In this document: piece after piece, positions 43,441-53,046 of the stretch
Layout: the number at the start of each line of letters is the position of its first letter
How positions within the stretch are numbered: the stretch's first letter is position 1
From: an uncultured Gammaproteobacteria bacterium
GTDB taxonomy: Bacteria; Pseudomonadota; Gammaproteobacteria; Pseudomonadales; Pseudohongiellaceae
Assembly: GCA_913060495.1 (NCBI GenBank)
Contig: CAJXRP010000015.1
Location: forward strand, 1 to 64,000
Length of the DNA: 64,000 nucleotides
Direction: 5' to 3'
The notes under the pieces: model-generated
What the model was told of the DNA's origin: nothing
The model's database searches: none
Seen by the model: the letters and a program-made list of their open reading frames with translations, nothing else
Program-made: the position numbers and the translations under genes

Positions 43441-44088
43441 TCAAATCACGTACCCGTATACCGCGACAAAATGACAGATACTGCCGACCATCGTAAATAT
43501 ATGAAAAATTGCGTGATTAAGTGGAATTTTCCGAATCGCATAAAGTATCGCACCTAGCGTATACGCCAGGCCTCCCGCCACTAACCAGCGCATCCCAGTA
43601 ACAGGCATTTTTTCTATTAGCGGAACAATGGCAAACATGATTAGCCACCCCATAAACAAATACATCAGTGTGGACAGCAACCGATAGCGCCCAGTAAAAA
43701 ACATCTTAAGAGTGATACCAGCTATTGCCATTCCCCAAGAAACACTAAAAATTATCCAACCAATTGAGCCTTCCAAGACAATCAGGGCGAAAGGAGTATA
43801 GGTGCCTGCGATCAGCAGATAGATACTGGAGTGGTCCATGATGCGCAAACGGCTGCGCCGCAGCGGAGAGCGGCTGCTATGGTAGATAGTGGAGGTAGCG
43901 TAGGTAATTACCAGAGAGCAGCCAAAGATCGCGACACTCACGATTTTCAATATGTCGCCACCGGGCACTGAGTGCAGCAACAAAGCCCCTAAGGCAATAA
44001 TGCTCAGCACAAAGCCCAGAGCATGAGATGACACATTAATAGCTTCCTCTAGGTCGCTATATTGTGAAGTGCCTGTATCGGATTCCAT
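43441..44088 (-). CDS. HlyIII/PAQR-family membrane protein
   Basis: A 215-residue protein with seven helices of the hemolysin III (YqfA, PAQR) family. The conserved metal-site residues are visible: SerHis in STIYHSSRS, Asp and His in IMDHSSIYLLIAGTYTPF, and the two His of HAIFHIFTMVGSICHFVAV. Family members are membrane hydrolases or sensors of lipid state. Start set at ATG 44088; an in-frame TTG at 44139 would add 17 residues and cannot be excluded, since neither has a strong ribosome-binding site. Confidence 0.88.
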   Translation of the reverse strand: MESDTGTSQYSDLEEAINVSSHALGFVLSIIALGALLLHSVPGGDILKIVSVAIFGCSLVITYATSTIYHSSRSPLRRSRLRIMDHSSIYLLIAGTYTPFALIVLEGSIGWIIFSVSWGMAIAGITLKMFFTGRYRLLSTLMYLFMGWLIMFAIVPLIEKMPVTGMRWLVAGGLAYTLGAILYAIRKIPLNHAIFHIFTMVGSICHFVAVYGYVI

Positions 44089-44218
44089 GAATGGCAGTAT
44101 GTCTGGAACTAGTAGAGCTGACCAGTCCCTCGCCTTCAATTCTCTGGTTTAGCGCCGACCTCTCTTTCACTAGCCACGACGCCCAAACCTTTGCTTGTTA
44201 CCATGCTTGCTGCGCAAA

Positions 44219-45136
44219 TTAGAGATAGCTATCGGCGAGTTCTATCCATATCGGAATCACGAAAAAAGCCGCTAAGGTTTGCACAGTAATAATATTTGCC
44301 ATTAGGCTTTCGTTGCCGCCTAGTTGTCTGGCGAGAATATAGGCTGACGGTGGAGCAGGTAGCGCTGTTAGTAGCAATAAGATTACGGCAACAGAATTAG
44401 GTGTCTCGAACAGAAGACATGCAGCAAGAACCAGACCGGGCAACACAGCCAGCTTATTGACTACAGCTACTAGCAACTGCCAACTCTGCTCTCCTAGAGC
44501 AACGAACCGTATACCAGCGCCAACTGCCAACAGGCCTATAGGTAATGCAGGTTGGCTGAGAATTTCTATCACAGACTCGGCGAGTGAGGGAATAGTAAAG
44601 CCAGTGTAGCTAATAGCGATACCAGCTATGCAGGCCAAGACCAGTGGGTTTGTCGCAACTGAATTAATCACACGACTAAGCCTCTTCGTTCCGCCTTCGC
44701 CCCCACCCGTCAATGAAACCACACACAATACATTCACCAGCGGTATATAGACCGCGAGGCACAAAGCTGCCGTAGTTAGTCCTCTATCGCCATAGAGCAC
44801 ATCGATACAAGCGAGTCCTATATAGGTGTTGAAGCGAATACTCCCTTGATAGACGGAACTCAGGGATGATGAGTCGCTGCTGACAAGCTTGCGTAAGGAC
44901 AGTATCAGCACTGTGATGACAAACAGCGCCAAAACGATAACCTTACTGATATCGCCGATGCTTGCCCAATCGAAATTGGAAGCCGACAAGCGCAGCACCA
45001 ACAAAGCCGGAAAGAACACATAGTAGGTAAGTCGTTCCAGTTCTGACCAAACAGCCTGACTGGAAACTGGCGTACGACTGAGCAAAAACCCGAGCAGGAT
45101 GATGGCAAATATTGGAGTAAGAGCACTTAAAATCAT
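44219..45136 (-). CDS. AEC-family (auxin efflux carrier-like) transporter
   Basis: A 305-residue membrane protein with about ten helices in two five-helix repeats: LTPIFAIILLGFLLSR at the start, YYVFFPALLVLRLSAS in the first repeat, and LPIGLLAVGAGIRF plus LLLTALPAPPSAYILARQLGGNESLMANIITVQTLAAF in the second. The A-P-S/A-A motif before AYILA is typical of bacterial AEC carriers, which export organic acids such as malate. Monocistronic; cargo unknown. Confidence 0.88.
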   Translation of the reverse strand: MILSALTPIFAIILLGFLLSRTPVSSQAVWSELERLTYYVFFPALLVLRLSASNFDWASIGDISKVIVLALFVITVLILSLRKLVSSDSSSLSSVYQGSIRFNTYIGLACIDVLYGDRGLTTAALCLAVYIPLVNVLCVVSLTGGGEGGTKRLSRVINSVATNPLVLACIAGIAISYTGFTIPSLAESVIEILSQPALPIGLLAVGAGIRFVALGEQSWQLLVAVVNKLAVLPGLVLAACLLFETPNSVAVILLLLTALPAPPSAYILARQLGGNESLMANIITVQTLAAFFVIPIWIELADSYL

Positions 45137-45406
45137 GGCGGCATACTAGCGTCACCTGCCTCGCAATACTAGCCTTCCTCTCAGCATAAGCCCTGACTAA
45201 TAGCTCGCCGCTTGACAATAATTATAGCGAGAGAGATACTCCCGCCAAATCTAAAAAGGCTTATCTACCTGGGCCAAAAACAATACTTCTAAAAAAAACT
45301 AATCAGTACAGCCGGAGGAATTTTTCCTCTCTGGTTCGCAGTCCTACTTAATTCTTTCAAACCCAACACTCTTTAAAAGAGTTGAAATCGTATTCGACGC
45401 ATCACT

Positions 45407-46018
45407 ATGGAATATCTAGCAATCATTGCCTTCTCTATCACCGCTTGTGTGACTCCCGGCCCCAACAACGCAATGATAATGGCATCGGGGCTGAACTACG
45501 GCATCAGACGCAGCATGCCTCATTACCTAGGCATCATTCTTGGGTTCCCCACCATGGTGCTCGCCGTTGGCCTAGGGATAGCGCAAATATTTGAAGTGTA
45601 TCCGGTGATGCATCTAGTCTTAAAGATTGCCGGTGCCGCCTATCTGAGCTACTTAGCCTACAAGATTGCGACAGCACCGGTGTCTGAATCCAACGAGAGC
45701 GAGGGCAATCCGTTTACCTTTCTTCAGGCTGCGGCTTTTCAATGGGTCAATCCTAAGGCATGGGTCTTAGCTGTTGGTGCCACAGTCACCTACACAACTC
45801 TCGGCGATGGCTATGTGTTGCAAGTAATTACCATCGGGCTAATATTCCTGGTTTTCGGAGCGCCCTGCATCATGCTCTGGCTATGGGGTGGTGCCTCGCT
45901 CAAGTCAATCATGCAAAACCCCAGCACGGTGCGGATCTTTAACATCACCATGGCGCTCCTACTCATTGCTTCTTTGGTCCCCGTATTCATCGAACTCTAT
46001 CAACAATTTATCGCATAA
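45407..46018 (+). CDS. LysE-family amino acid exporter
   Basis: A 203-residue membrane protein with six helices, beginning IIAFSITACVTPGPNNAMIMASGLNYGIRRSMPHYLGIILGF, which contains the family's GPN motif, and with QWVNPKAWVLAVGA in the second half. LysE/RhtB proteins export amino acids such as lysine, threonine or homoserine. Same strand as the YciI-like gene 35 bases downstream, so co-transcription is plausible. Confidence 0.9.
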   Translation: MEYLAIIAFSITACVTPGPNNAMIMASGLNYGIRRSMPHYLGIILGFPTMVLAVGLGIAQIFEVYPVMHLVLKIAGAAYLSYLAYKIATAPVSESNESEGNPFTFLQAAAFQWVNPKAWVLAVGATVTYTTLGDGYVLQVITIGLIFLVFGAPCIMLWLWGGASLKSIMQNPSTVRIFNITMALLLIASLVPVFIELYQQFIA

Positions 46019-46053
46019 AATAATAGTCACATTTAGGAAAAGGATAAGACACT

Positions 46054-46341
46054 ATGCAATTTATGATTACAGCCTATGACGGCAAAGACGCAGGCGCGCT
46101 GGACAGACGTCTTTCTGTACGCGAAGCACACATCGAAGGAGCAAAGCAGCTAAAGGATTCCGGACACTTGATTGCGGGTGGCGCGATACTCGACGAAGCG
46201 GAGCAGATGATCGGCTCGACGATGTTTGTGGAGTTTGATTCAAAAGTGGAGCTAGACCTGTGGCTGGCTAGCGATCCTTATGTAACCGGCAACGTCTGGC
46301 AGGACATCAGCGTCCTGCCAATTCGTCTAGCGATTAAATAA
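46054..46341 (+). CDS. YciI-like protein
   Basis: A 95-residue ferredoxin-like-fold protein of the YCII family. It shows the conserved His of RREAH-type segments (SVREAHIEGAKQLKDSGHLIAGGAIL) and Asp in LWLASDPYVTGNVW, near the C-terminal strand ISVLPIRLA. Some members have dehalogenase or hydrolase-like activity but most are uncharacterised. AAAGGA lies about 10 bases before the ATG. Its stop is 1 base from that of the convergent hydrolase. Confidence 0.87.
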   Translation: MQFMITAYDGKDAGALDRRLSVREAHIEGAKQLKDSGHLIAGGAILDEAEQMIGSTMFVEFDSKVELDLWLASDPYVTGNVWQDISVLPIRLAIK

Positions 46342-46342
46342 C

Positions 46343-47644
46343 TTATTCGCCGGGCTGAAGCCGCTCGAGCTTAAGCCCGATTGCTGTATTGGGGCCAAAG
46401 CCTTTCCAATATGTGTGATCGTCGTTCTGTTGCCCGCGGGTAACCGAATAGACCGCATCGGCGCCATCGGGAACAACATCTAGATAGGATAAACGACCTT
46501 CGATCTGCTTGAGATAGTGATCGAAATAAACTGTCGCGAAATGATCCATGATGTTATTCATGCGCGTATTATCCCAAACTGGGTCGGTGTAGTGACTCGC
46601 TCCAGATGTGTCTTCACTGTTCAGCAATTCAAATGGAACTGGATAAGGCGCACCCGCATTGTGACCTGCATTCTTATAGGTTAGCAGATAGCGATCACTG
46701 TTTACTGCGCCCTCGTAGATTGCCCGCACACCCTCCTCGTAACCCGCAACAGTGTCATTGTCGCCGGCTAGATAGAAAGTAGGCACATCGATGCCTGCAA
46801 GATCTTCGGTTCGCCAAAATCCAGAGGCCATGCCCCAGGGTGCGATCGCGAAACCCACCTTTATACGAGGATCGAGATTGGATCGGTAGTCAGGATTTCC
46901 CGTAGCGTGTTGATTGAGAAGTTCATTCGGCGGCGCCATTAGGGAACCGATTATTTCATCGCTGTATCCGCCACCCAGGTTGTTCACCAGACCATAGCCA
47001 CCCATCGAGTAGCCGACAATACCCGTAGTCTCAGCATCCAAAAGGCCATTTAGAAAGCTGCCGGAATCATTTGAAAGATTGTCTAAAGTATCGAGCACGA
47101 AGCGCTGGTCCAGAGGACGATTGTAGAGAGTACTCTGAAAGGCCTGCTGGTCATCGTAGGTGCTGTCGGTGTGATCTATAGAGGCTACAACGTAGCCCTT
47201 GCTCGCAAGGTTCTCGCCTAGATGACTGATCAGGAAGCGATTACCGGGATAACCGTGAGAGATGATAACCAGGGGATAGCGAGCATCCATGCTGTTGGGC
47301 TCGGCGCCGCGAACTGCAGTACCCTGCAGAGTTGCAGTAATTGCTGGATTACGAGTTATCGCCTGATATTCACCGCCCGGTTCTTGATTTGCCGCAAGCT
47401 CCGCTGGATACCACACTTCTACGGTTAGGCTTCTATCGTAGACAGCAGTCTCGCCACCACGCTCCGTATTCAGAATATCTATTCTATCGGGATCGATGAA
47501 TTCTAGAGTTCGAACACCGATATCGTAGTCGCCGAAGCTAGCCAATTCTGGCGCATCAGGTCTTACGATATCGATTCTATTTTCCTGGGCTACCACGCTG
47601 GAAGCCATACTGACTAACACTGCCACTAGTCCTACGAGTCTCAT
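46343..47644 (-). CDS. exported alpha/beta hydrolase
   Basis: A 433-residue protein with a signal peptide (cleavage VVA-QE near residue 20). Hydrolase motifs: oxyanion region PLVIISHGYPGNR, nucleophile elbow GYSMGGYG, acid in FYLAGDNDTVAGYEEG, and His in KNAGHNAGAPYP. It resembles chlorophyllase/PAF-acetylhydrolase-type or dienelactone-hydrolase-like enzymes. The N-terminal GVRTLEFIDPDRIDI and VEVWYPAE segments are common in exported members. Start moved to ATG 47644 because AGGA precedes it and the signal peptide begins there. Substrate unknown. Confidence 0.84.
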   Translation of the reverse strand: MRLVGLVAVLVSMASSVVAQENRIDIVRPDAPELASFGDYDIGVRTLEFIDPDRIDILNTERGGETAVYDRSLTVEVWYPAELAANQEPGGEYQAITRNPAITATLQGTAVRGAEPNSMDARYPLVIISHGYPGNRFLISHLGENLASKGYVVASIDHTDSTYDDQQAFQSTLYNRPLDQRFVLDTLDNLSNDSGSFLNGLLDAETTGIVGYSMGGYGLVNNLGGGYSDEIIGSLMAPPNELLNQHATGNPDYRSNLDPRIKVGFAIAPWGMASGFWRTEDLAGIDVPTFYLAGDNDTVAGYEEGVRAIYEGAVNSDRYLLTYKNAGHNAGAPYPVPFELLNSEDTSGASHYTDPVWDNTRMNNIMDHFATVYFDHYLKQIEGRLSYLDVVPDGADAVYSVTRGQQNDDHTYWKGFGPNTAIGLKLERLQPGE

Positions 47645-47694
47645 ACCAATTGTCCTGTCATAATCAATCAAGCAATTCCCGCATTATGGATCGC

Positions 47695-50600
47695 CTAATG
47701 TTGATATGCCAGCGCTCGCTCTTCGGCAGTGTCAGTGTGTCCAACAAAGTCATGCAGTATCACGTATAGGCTCGGCACCAGGAACAAAGTAATTACCGTA
47801 GCGAAGAGCACTCCGAACGATAAAGAAATAGCCATTGGCACGACAAAGAAGGTTGCTGGGCTTGCGGTAACTATCAGCGGCACTAGTCCAGTAAATGTAG
47901 TCACTGACGTCAGGAAGATCGGTCTAAAACGCATCATTCCCGCAGTGGAAACTGCCTCGACCATACCCATGCCTTCATCGCGCAAACGATTGATGGAGAC
48001 CACCAACACGAGGCTTGCGTTAACTACCACGCCACTCAAGGCGATGATGCCGAGCAGTGAAAAGAATACTAGATCTGCACCCATGATGAAGTGTCCAACG
48101 ATGGCACCGATGGCGCCGAAGGGAATCACACTCATGATAATCAGTGGCTGGGTGTAAGACTTCAACGGTATCGCAAGCAAGGCATAGATAACCATCATCG
48201 CTAGAGGAAATGTGGAGAACAGCTCAGAGAGGGAACTCAGCTGCCGCTCTCCTTCGCCACCAACGACGAGCTCAACATCAAGGTCTCGGGCCCACTCAGC
48301 CTGATATTTCGCAATTATCTCGCGACGTATTTCCTCAGGCTTCACTGTTGTGCGATCGATATCACCGCGCACTGTAATCACGCGACGACCATCCTGCCTG
48401 TTGATGCTGGAGTAACTATTACCTAGCGAGAAATCGGCGATACTGAGGAATGGCACCTCGGCTCCACTAGGCGTTCTGATGAGCAAGTCTTCGAGATTAC
48501 CCAGCGACTGACGCTCGTCTTCTGGATAACGCACCATGACTCGAATATCGTCAGAGCCACGTTGTATGCGCTGCGACTCTGCACCGTAGAATGCCTGGCG
48601 CACTTGTGTGGCCACATCGTTAAGGGTGAGCCCAAGCGTCTTGCCAGCCTCCAGTATTTGAATCTGGACTTCCTGCTTGCCTGCGCGGAAGGAGTCCGAA
48701 ATATCGAACACACCCGGATAGCGAGCCAGTTCTGCGCGCAACTGGGTCGACGCGATCTTCAAATTTTCTTCGTCGCGGCCTTCGAGGCGATAGTTGATCG
48801 CATCGCCTGCCGAGAATGCATCGGAGACAAAGGTCAGCTCGAGCGCATCCGGAATCGTACCTACCTTTTCGCGCCATCTGTCACGAATCTCGGCGGAGCT
48901 TATCTTTCCTCGATCGAAGAAAGGAGCCAGATATAACACGACCTCGGCTACCTCACTGCTGCCAGCATTGCGATTTCCACCACCGCCGGGACCTCCGCGC
49001 GGTGCACGCCCGCCAACAATGGTTAACACACTCGCGATTACGCTTTCAGTTGATTCAGGAGCGGCTCCACTGGCCTTTAGGGCTAACAGTTCTTCTTCTA
49101 GCTCGGCGCTTAGTTCTAATGCCTTATCTTCGATTATGCTAATCGCTTCTTCGGTAATATAGCCAGGCACACCCACGGGCATGACTACTGTTCCCCAAAC
49201 CGTGTCACCCTCTATCGAAGGCATAAACTGAAAGAGAACGCGCCCGGAAAGCATCAGCGCTACAGTTATGATGATCACACCGGTTGCAGCTGACCAAGCA
49301 GCATAGCGATACTTAAGCACTTTCTTCAGTGCACGCTCGTACCCGTGAGTAGCAAAGTACTCCATGCCGCTCGCTATCTTGCCTTGAAAATTCTGCCAAG
49401 CACTGACTAGGTAAGTACCCTCGAAAAGATACCCTGTAGTCTTTCTATGAGCGATGTGTCCGGGCAGAATCAGCTGCGACTCAACCAAACTCGCTATCAG
49501 ACAGAACACTACAACCCCGCCAATCGCATTGAAGAATGCTCCCATCTGTCCGCCCAGCAGCAGTATTGGCAGGAAGGCAGCAATCGTGGTTAAAACACCG
49601 AAGATAACAGGTACCGAGACTTCCAACGTGCCCTCGATTGCCGCCTCCTCTGGAGAATAGCCTTTGCGTTCGTAAGCATGTATTCGCTCACCAACAACGA
49701 TTGCATCATCCACGATGATGCCGAGCACGAGGATAAATCCCATTACTGTCAACGAGCTAATTGTCAGACCAATAGTGGGAAAGAGAGCCAGCGCGCCGGC
49801 AATCGCAATTGGTATGCCCGCTGCTACCCATATTGCAAGTTTAAAGCGCAAAAACAGTGCAAGGATAAGAAGTACGAAAATTAGCCCCGTGTAGGCGTTC
49901 GTGGCAACCGTACCAATTCTGTCCTGCGTCGCGACCGCCGAGTCGGTAATTACATTTAGCGTCATGCCCTCAGGTAGATTAAAATCGGCCGATGCCATCC
50001 AATTTCGAAGCGATCTCGCCGCACTTACAATGTCTTCATCGCCTACTCGAAGGACATCGATAATCGCAGAGTTTACGCCATTCAAACGTGCATCCAGATA
50101 GCCTTCTTCGAAGCCATCGTTTACCGTAGCGATCTGGCCTAGCCTCAGTTGCGTCCCGTCCGGATAGGACTGCACAACAATGTTCTCGTAGTCGTCCCCA
50201 CTATAAACTTGCCCCTTCGTGCGTAGCAGAATTTCGCCAGATGCTGTACGAATAGTGCCACCCGGTAAATCCAGGGACGCACGGTCGATCGCTCGTGAGA
50301 TCTGATCGAGAGTAAGGCCGTATTGTCGCAGCGTGAATTCCGACACTTCTATCGATATCTCGAATGGACGTATGTATTCGATATTAACCGATGAGATACC
50401 ATCGATATCGATCATGTCGTTGCGAATATCTTCGGCGACTGCCTTTAAATTACTGTCAGCTGTTTCAGAGGTTAGCGCCAGTGTCATAACATTACCGCTA
50501 GCACTAAATGCTCTAACAATAGGTTTCTCCGTTTCAGCCGGGAATGTTGTAACGGCGTCTATCTTGCCCTTCACATCATTCAACACGCGATTTAAATCTG

Positions 50601-50898
50601 CACCACTTGTCAATTCTAATGTCGCATCGCAGCCGCCTTCGCGAGCTGTGCTGGTAAGACGCTCTATACTTTCCGCTCCATCCAGAGCCTCTTCTAGACG
50701 GAGACAAACAGCAGACTCTGATTCGGCTGGTGTCGCACCCAAATAGGCCACATTAACTTGGATCATACCGAAGTCGATGTCGGGAAATTCTTCCTGATTC
50801 AAACTGAAATAGGAAATTGTCCCGCTCGCCAAAAAGATCATCATCATCAGATTGGTGGCGACTGGGTTCTTAATAAACCATGTGATCGGAGTTCTCAA
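47695..50898 (-). CDS. RND-family efflux permease with Gly-rich porter insertion
   Basis: A 1067-residue pump of the AcrB superfamily, with the helix-4 Asp pair in LGIIVDDAIVVGE and a helix-10 segment ALSGVVVNASLVLVVSI lacking the AcrB relay Lys. An unusual Gly/Pro-rich loop (RAPRGGPGGGGNRNAGS, about residues 628-645) sits in the second periplasmic half. The adaptor precedes it by 50 bases, and a GntR-type regulator lies upstream in the same direction. The substrate is not predictable; this second RND system differs from the one at 38-41 kb in order and strand. Confidence 0.9.
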   Translation of the reverse strand: MRTPITWFIKNPVATNLMMMIFLASGTISYFSLNQEEFPDIDFGMIQVNVAYLGATPAESESAVCLRLEEALDGAESIERLTSTAREGGCDATLELTSGADLNRVLNDVKGKIDAVTTFPAETEKPIVRAFSASGNVMTLALTSETADSNLKAVAEDIRNDMIDIDGISSVNIEYIRPFEISIEVSEFTLRQYGLTLDQISRAIDRASLDLPGGTIRTASGEILLRTKGQVYSGDDYENIVVQSYPDGTQLRLGQIATVNDGFEEGYLDARLNGVNSAIIDVLRVGDEDIVSAARSLRNWMASADFNLPEGMTLNVITDSAVATQDRIGTVATNAYTGLIFVLLILALFLRFKLAIWVAAGIPIAIAGALALFPTIGLTISSLTVMGFILVLGIIVDDAIVVGERIHAYERKGYSPEEAAIEGTLEVSVPVIFGVLTTIAAFLPILLLGGQMGAFFNAIGGVVVFCLIASLVESQLILPGHIAHRKTTGYLFEGTYLVSAWQNFQGKIASGMEYFATHGYERALKKVLKYRYAAWSAATGVIIITVALMLSGRVLFQFMPSIEGDTVWGTVVMPVGVPGYITEEAISIIEDKALELSAELEEELLALKASGAAPESTESVIASVLTIVGGRAPRGGPGGGGNRNAGSSEVAEVVLYLAPFFDRGKISSAEIRDRWREKVGTIPDALELTFVSDAFSAGDAINYRLEGRDEENLKIASTQLRAELARYPGVFDISDSFRAGKQEVQIQILEAGKTLGLTLNDVATQVRQAFYGAESQRIQRGSDDIRVMVRYPEDERQSLGNLEDLLIRTPSGAEVPFLSIADFSLGNSYSSINRQDGRRVITVRGDIDRTTVKPEEIRREIIAKYQAEWARDLDVELVVGGEGERQLSSLSELFSTFPLAMMVIYALLAIPLKSYTQPLIIMSVIPFGAIGAIVGHFIMGADLVFFSLLGIIALSGVVVNASLVLVVSINRLRDEGMGMVEAVSTAGMMRFRPIFLTSVTTFTGLVPLIVTASPATFFVVPMAISLSFGVLFATVITLFLVPSLYVILHDFVGHTDTAEERALAYQH

Positions 50899-50948
50899 AG
50901 TTGACCTCTATCTCGAAAAATTTTTGCCTATTGAATTGGACTCTATTG

Positions 50949-52112
50949 TTAAATTACTTCCATTACTGGCTGTACTGACATGCCATTGACCACCGCCTGA
51001 ATCGGCGAGATACAGATAAATTCACCCGGCAGGATGCCGCCGCTGATCAGCACGCGCTCTTCCTCCAAGCGGTAGATTTCAACATCGCGGTAGTGCATCT
51101 TATTTTCCGCATCCACTACCAATACCTGATTGTTGTTGCGAATAACTGATCTTGGCAATGCAATTAGGTCGTCAACGAGCTTGCCTTCGATAATCGCTTT
51201 CACATACAGACCAATAGGCAGAGGTATCTCGTCGTTCTCCATGGAAGAAGTGCCTGCGACGGGCTGCTTAACACGAATAATTGTTTGAACTGTGTTGCTG
51301 TTGGCATCGATGACTGCTTCGGTGCGCACGAGCTTGCCGGACCAGCTGTATTCATCACCACCGTAGAAACCCTTCAGGGTGACATTTGGCGCACGCTCTT
51401 CTGCTAATTCACCGCGCATGCCCAGAGGGACATCGAGAAAACCTACTTGACGGATAGCCAGAGGGATACGTACTTCAACCTCATCTGCGCCTAACAATAC
51501 TGCGACGGTTTGTGCTCGATTGACGTACTGACCCAATTCGATATCCCGCGATTGAATAATCGCATCGAATGGCGCTCTAATATTGGCACGCTCCAGATCG
51601 AGTTCGGCCTGGCGATAACTCGCCTGAGCATCTGCCAGTCGTGCCGCATTTACATCTGCGGTTCGCTTCGCACCTTGCAATTGTGCATCACTAGCGAGAC
51701 GCTTAACTGCCAATTCGTCGAGTCGATCCAATTCATTACTGGCAAAGGTCGCCTCGGCCTGAGCCTGCTGCATCGCCGCCATACTTCGCGCCTTGGCAGT
51801 CTCGTAGTCACTGCTCTCCAAACGCAGCAGTGTCTCACCCTCAGCCACGAAGCCACCGGCTTCCATCGCAGGCGAAATCCATTCAACCGGGCCCGCTACC
51901 GGCGCCGAAATGCTCGCAACCCGTGAGGCCTGCACCTTGCCCTGTGATTCCACATTTAACTGCACTGATTCGGCGCGAACTTCCGTTACCCGAACACTGA
52001 CAGCAATGACCTCTGGAGCCGCCTCTTCTACTACAGTAGGCGTACGCAACAGAGCGGCCGCGATGAAAATGCAGCCCAACATGATACCAACGGGAACCAA
52101 TATCCGCTTCAT
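50949..52112 (-). CDS. RND efflux periplasmic adaptor
   Basis: A 387-residue membrane-fusion protein: N-terminal hydrophobic segment, lipoyl half (ISAPVAGPVEWISPAMEAGGFVAEGETLLRLE), alpha-hairpin (about 110-175), second lipoyl half (ANIRAPFDAIIQSRDIELGQYVNRAQTVAVL), beta-barrel and C-terminal domains. Start set at ATG 52112 because AGGAG sits 7 bases ahead; an in-frame TTG at 52118 would leave only 1 base between AGGAG and the start. Operon with the downstream RND permease. Confidence 0.89.
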   Translation of the reverse strand: MKRILVPVGIMLGCIFIAAALLRTPTVVEEAAPEVIAVSVRVTEVRAESVQLNVESQGKVQASRVASISAPVAGPVEWISPAMEAGGFVAEGETLLRLESSDYETAKARSMAAMQQAQAEATFASNELDRLDELAVKRLASDAQLQGAKRTADVNAARLADAQASYRQAELDLERANIRAPFDAIIQSRDIELGQYVNRAQTVAVLLGADEVEVRIPLAIRQVGFLDVPLGMRGELAEERAPNVTLKGFYGGDEYSWSGKLVRTEAVIDANSNTVQTIIRVKQPVAGTSSMENDEIPLPIGLYVKAIIEGKLVDDLIALPRSVIRNNNQVLVVDAENKMHYRDVEIYRLEEERVLISGGILPGEFICISPIQAVVNGMSVQPVMEVI

Positions 52113-52177
52113 ACCCAAGCTCCTATACTTAACTTCCGTGCTTCTAATTTTGAATTCATTTTTCTGTTCACGTTTAT

Positions 52178-52189
52178 GTAGTTAACTAC
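52178..52189. promoter_or_regulatory. 12-bp perfect palindrome before the RND adaptor
   Basis: GTAGTTAACTAC is its own reverse complement. It lies in the 125 bases between the GntR-type regulator's stop and the adaptor start, where the RND operon could have its own promoter. It does not resemble the TGGTCNGACCA operators upstream of the regulator, so a different factor would bind. Confidence 0.4.
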
Positions 52190-52237
52190 TATTAATACGC
52201 GGAAATAGATTAATTTCCTCGCTCTATCCGTCTCTAA

Positions 52238-52969
52238 TCAGGCTCGCCTTGGCGCTTTATAGCTAACCTCAGCCTTAAACCTAATCGCTTCACCAACTGC
52301 CTCACGAAGCTCTTCAAAATGCTTTTGCATGGCTTCGCCAGCTAGCTCTCCATCGCGCTCGTTTATACTCACCCTCAGTGTCGTCAGCAGCCTGTCTATC
52401 GAGCCTTTCTTCAAATCGGGCCGAACCCCAAGCTTCATCATCTGCGCCACGAACTGCGCCTTCAGATCATTGCTTATAAGCCTAACGACTAGGTTATCCG
52501 CAATAGTCGACATGGCTTCCAGTAATTCTCGCCAACGGGGCTGCATCGCTTCAAAGTCATCAGACTGAGAAGCTAGTTCTACGACCAATTGTTGCAATTG
52601 GATGAGTTGCTCTGGCGATGCCCCATTAATGGCATTTTTGGTGGTCATGGCAGTCAATACAGCAAAAGTCTGCAAGAACTGATCGACAAGCAACGGATCC
52701 AGATGTTCGTCAAGTGCCATCAGCGGGCCAAGAACCGCTAAACTCGCGGCATTCACGCTTTGCACACGCGCTCCGCCTGGCTGGGTATGAATCAGCCCTA
52801 ATTGCTCGAGTTGCGACAGTGCCTCACGCACAGCCCCGCGGCTGGCATCGAATCGCGCCGCGAGATCTCGCTCAGAGGGGAAGCGATCACCGCTTAAATA
52901 GCGCTGCCGAAGTATTTCGTCCCGCAGGATGTCAGCGATTTCATGACTAATTGTGTTACTTGAGGACAT
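52238..52969 (-). CDS. GntR/FadR-family transcriptional regulator
   Basis: A 243-residue repressor: winged helix (about 9-75) with the GntR signature GDRFPSERDLAARFDASRGAVREALSQLEQLGLIHTQPGGARV, then a mainly helical ligand domain of the FadR/FCD type (about 85-230). It is the first gene of a leftward series with the RND adaptor and permease, so it likely controls efflux. Two FadR-like TGGTCNGACCA sites overlap its own promoter (53012-53046), suggesting autorepression. The ligand may be an acid or acyl compound, by family analogy only. Confidence 0.86.
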   Translation of the reverse strand: MSSSNTISHEIADILRDEILRQRYLSGDRFPSERDLAARFDASRGAVREALSQLEQLGLIHTQPGGARVQSVNAASLAVLGPLMALDEHLDPLLVDQFLQTFAVLTAMTTKNAINGASPEQLIQLQQLVVELASQSDDFEAMQPRWRELLEAMSTIADNLVVRLISNDLKAQFVAQMMKLGVRPDLKKGSIDRLLTTLRVSINERDGELAGEAMQKHFEELREAVGEAIRFKAEVSYKAPRRA

Positions 52970-53011
52970 CGCTCGCCTATTATTTCAGGCGCTTAGCGCC
53001 AGAACCTGCAC

Positions 53012-53046
53012 ATTCTATTTGGTAGGACCAAATTGGTCGGACCAAT
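53012..53046 (-). promoter_or_regulatory. tandem FadR/GntR-type operators over the regulator's promoter
   Basis: ATTGGTCGGACCAAT (53032-53046) contains the exact FadR-type core TGGTCNGACCA, and TTTGGTAGGACCAAA (53018-53032) differs in one core base. Centres are 14 bp apart. On the minus strand a TAGAAT -10 (53017-53012) directly adjoins the second site, so bound repressor would cover the -35 and spacer region of the regulator's promoter. Confidence 0.8.
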
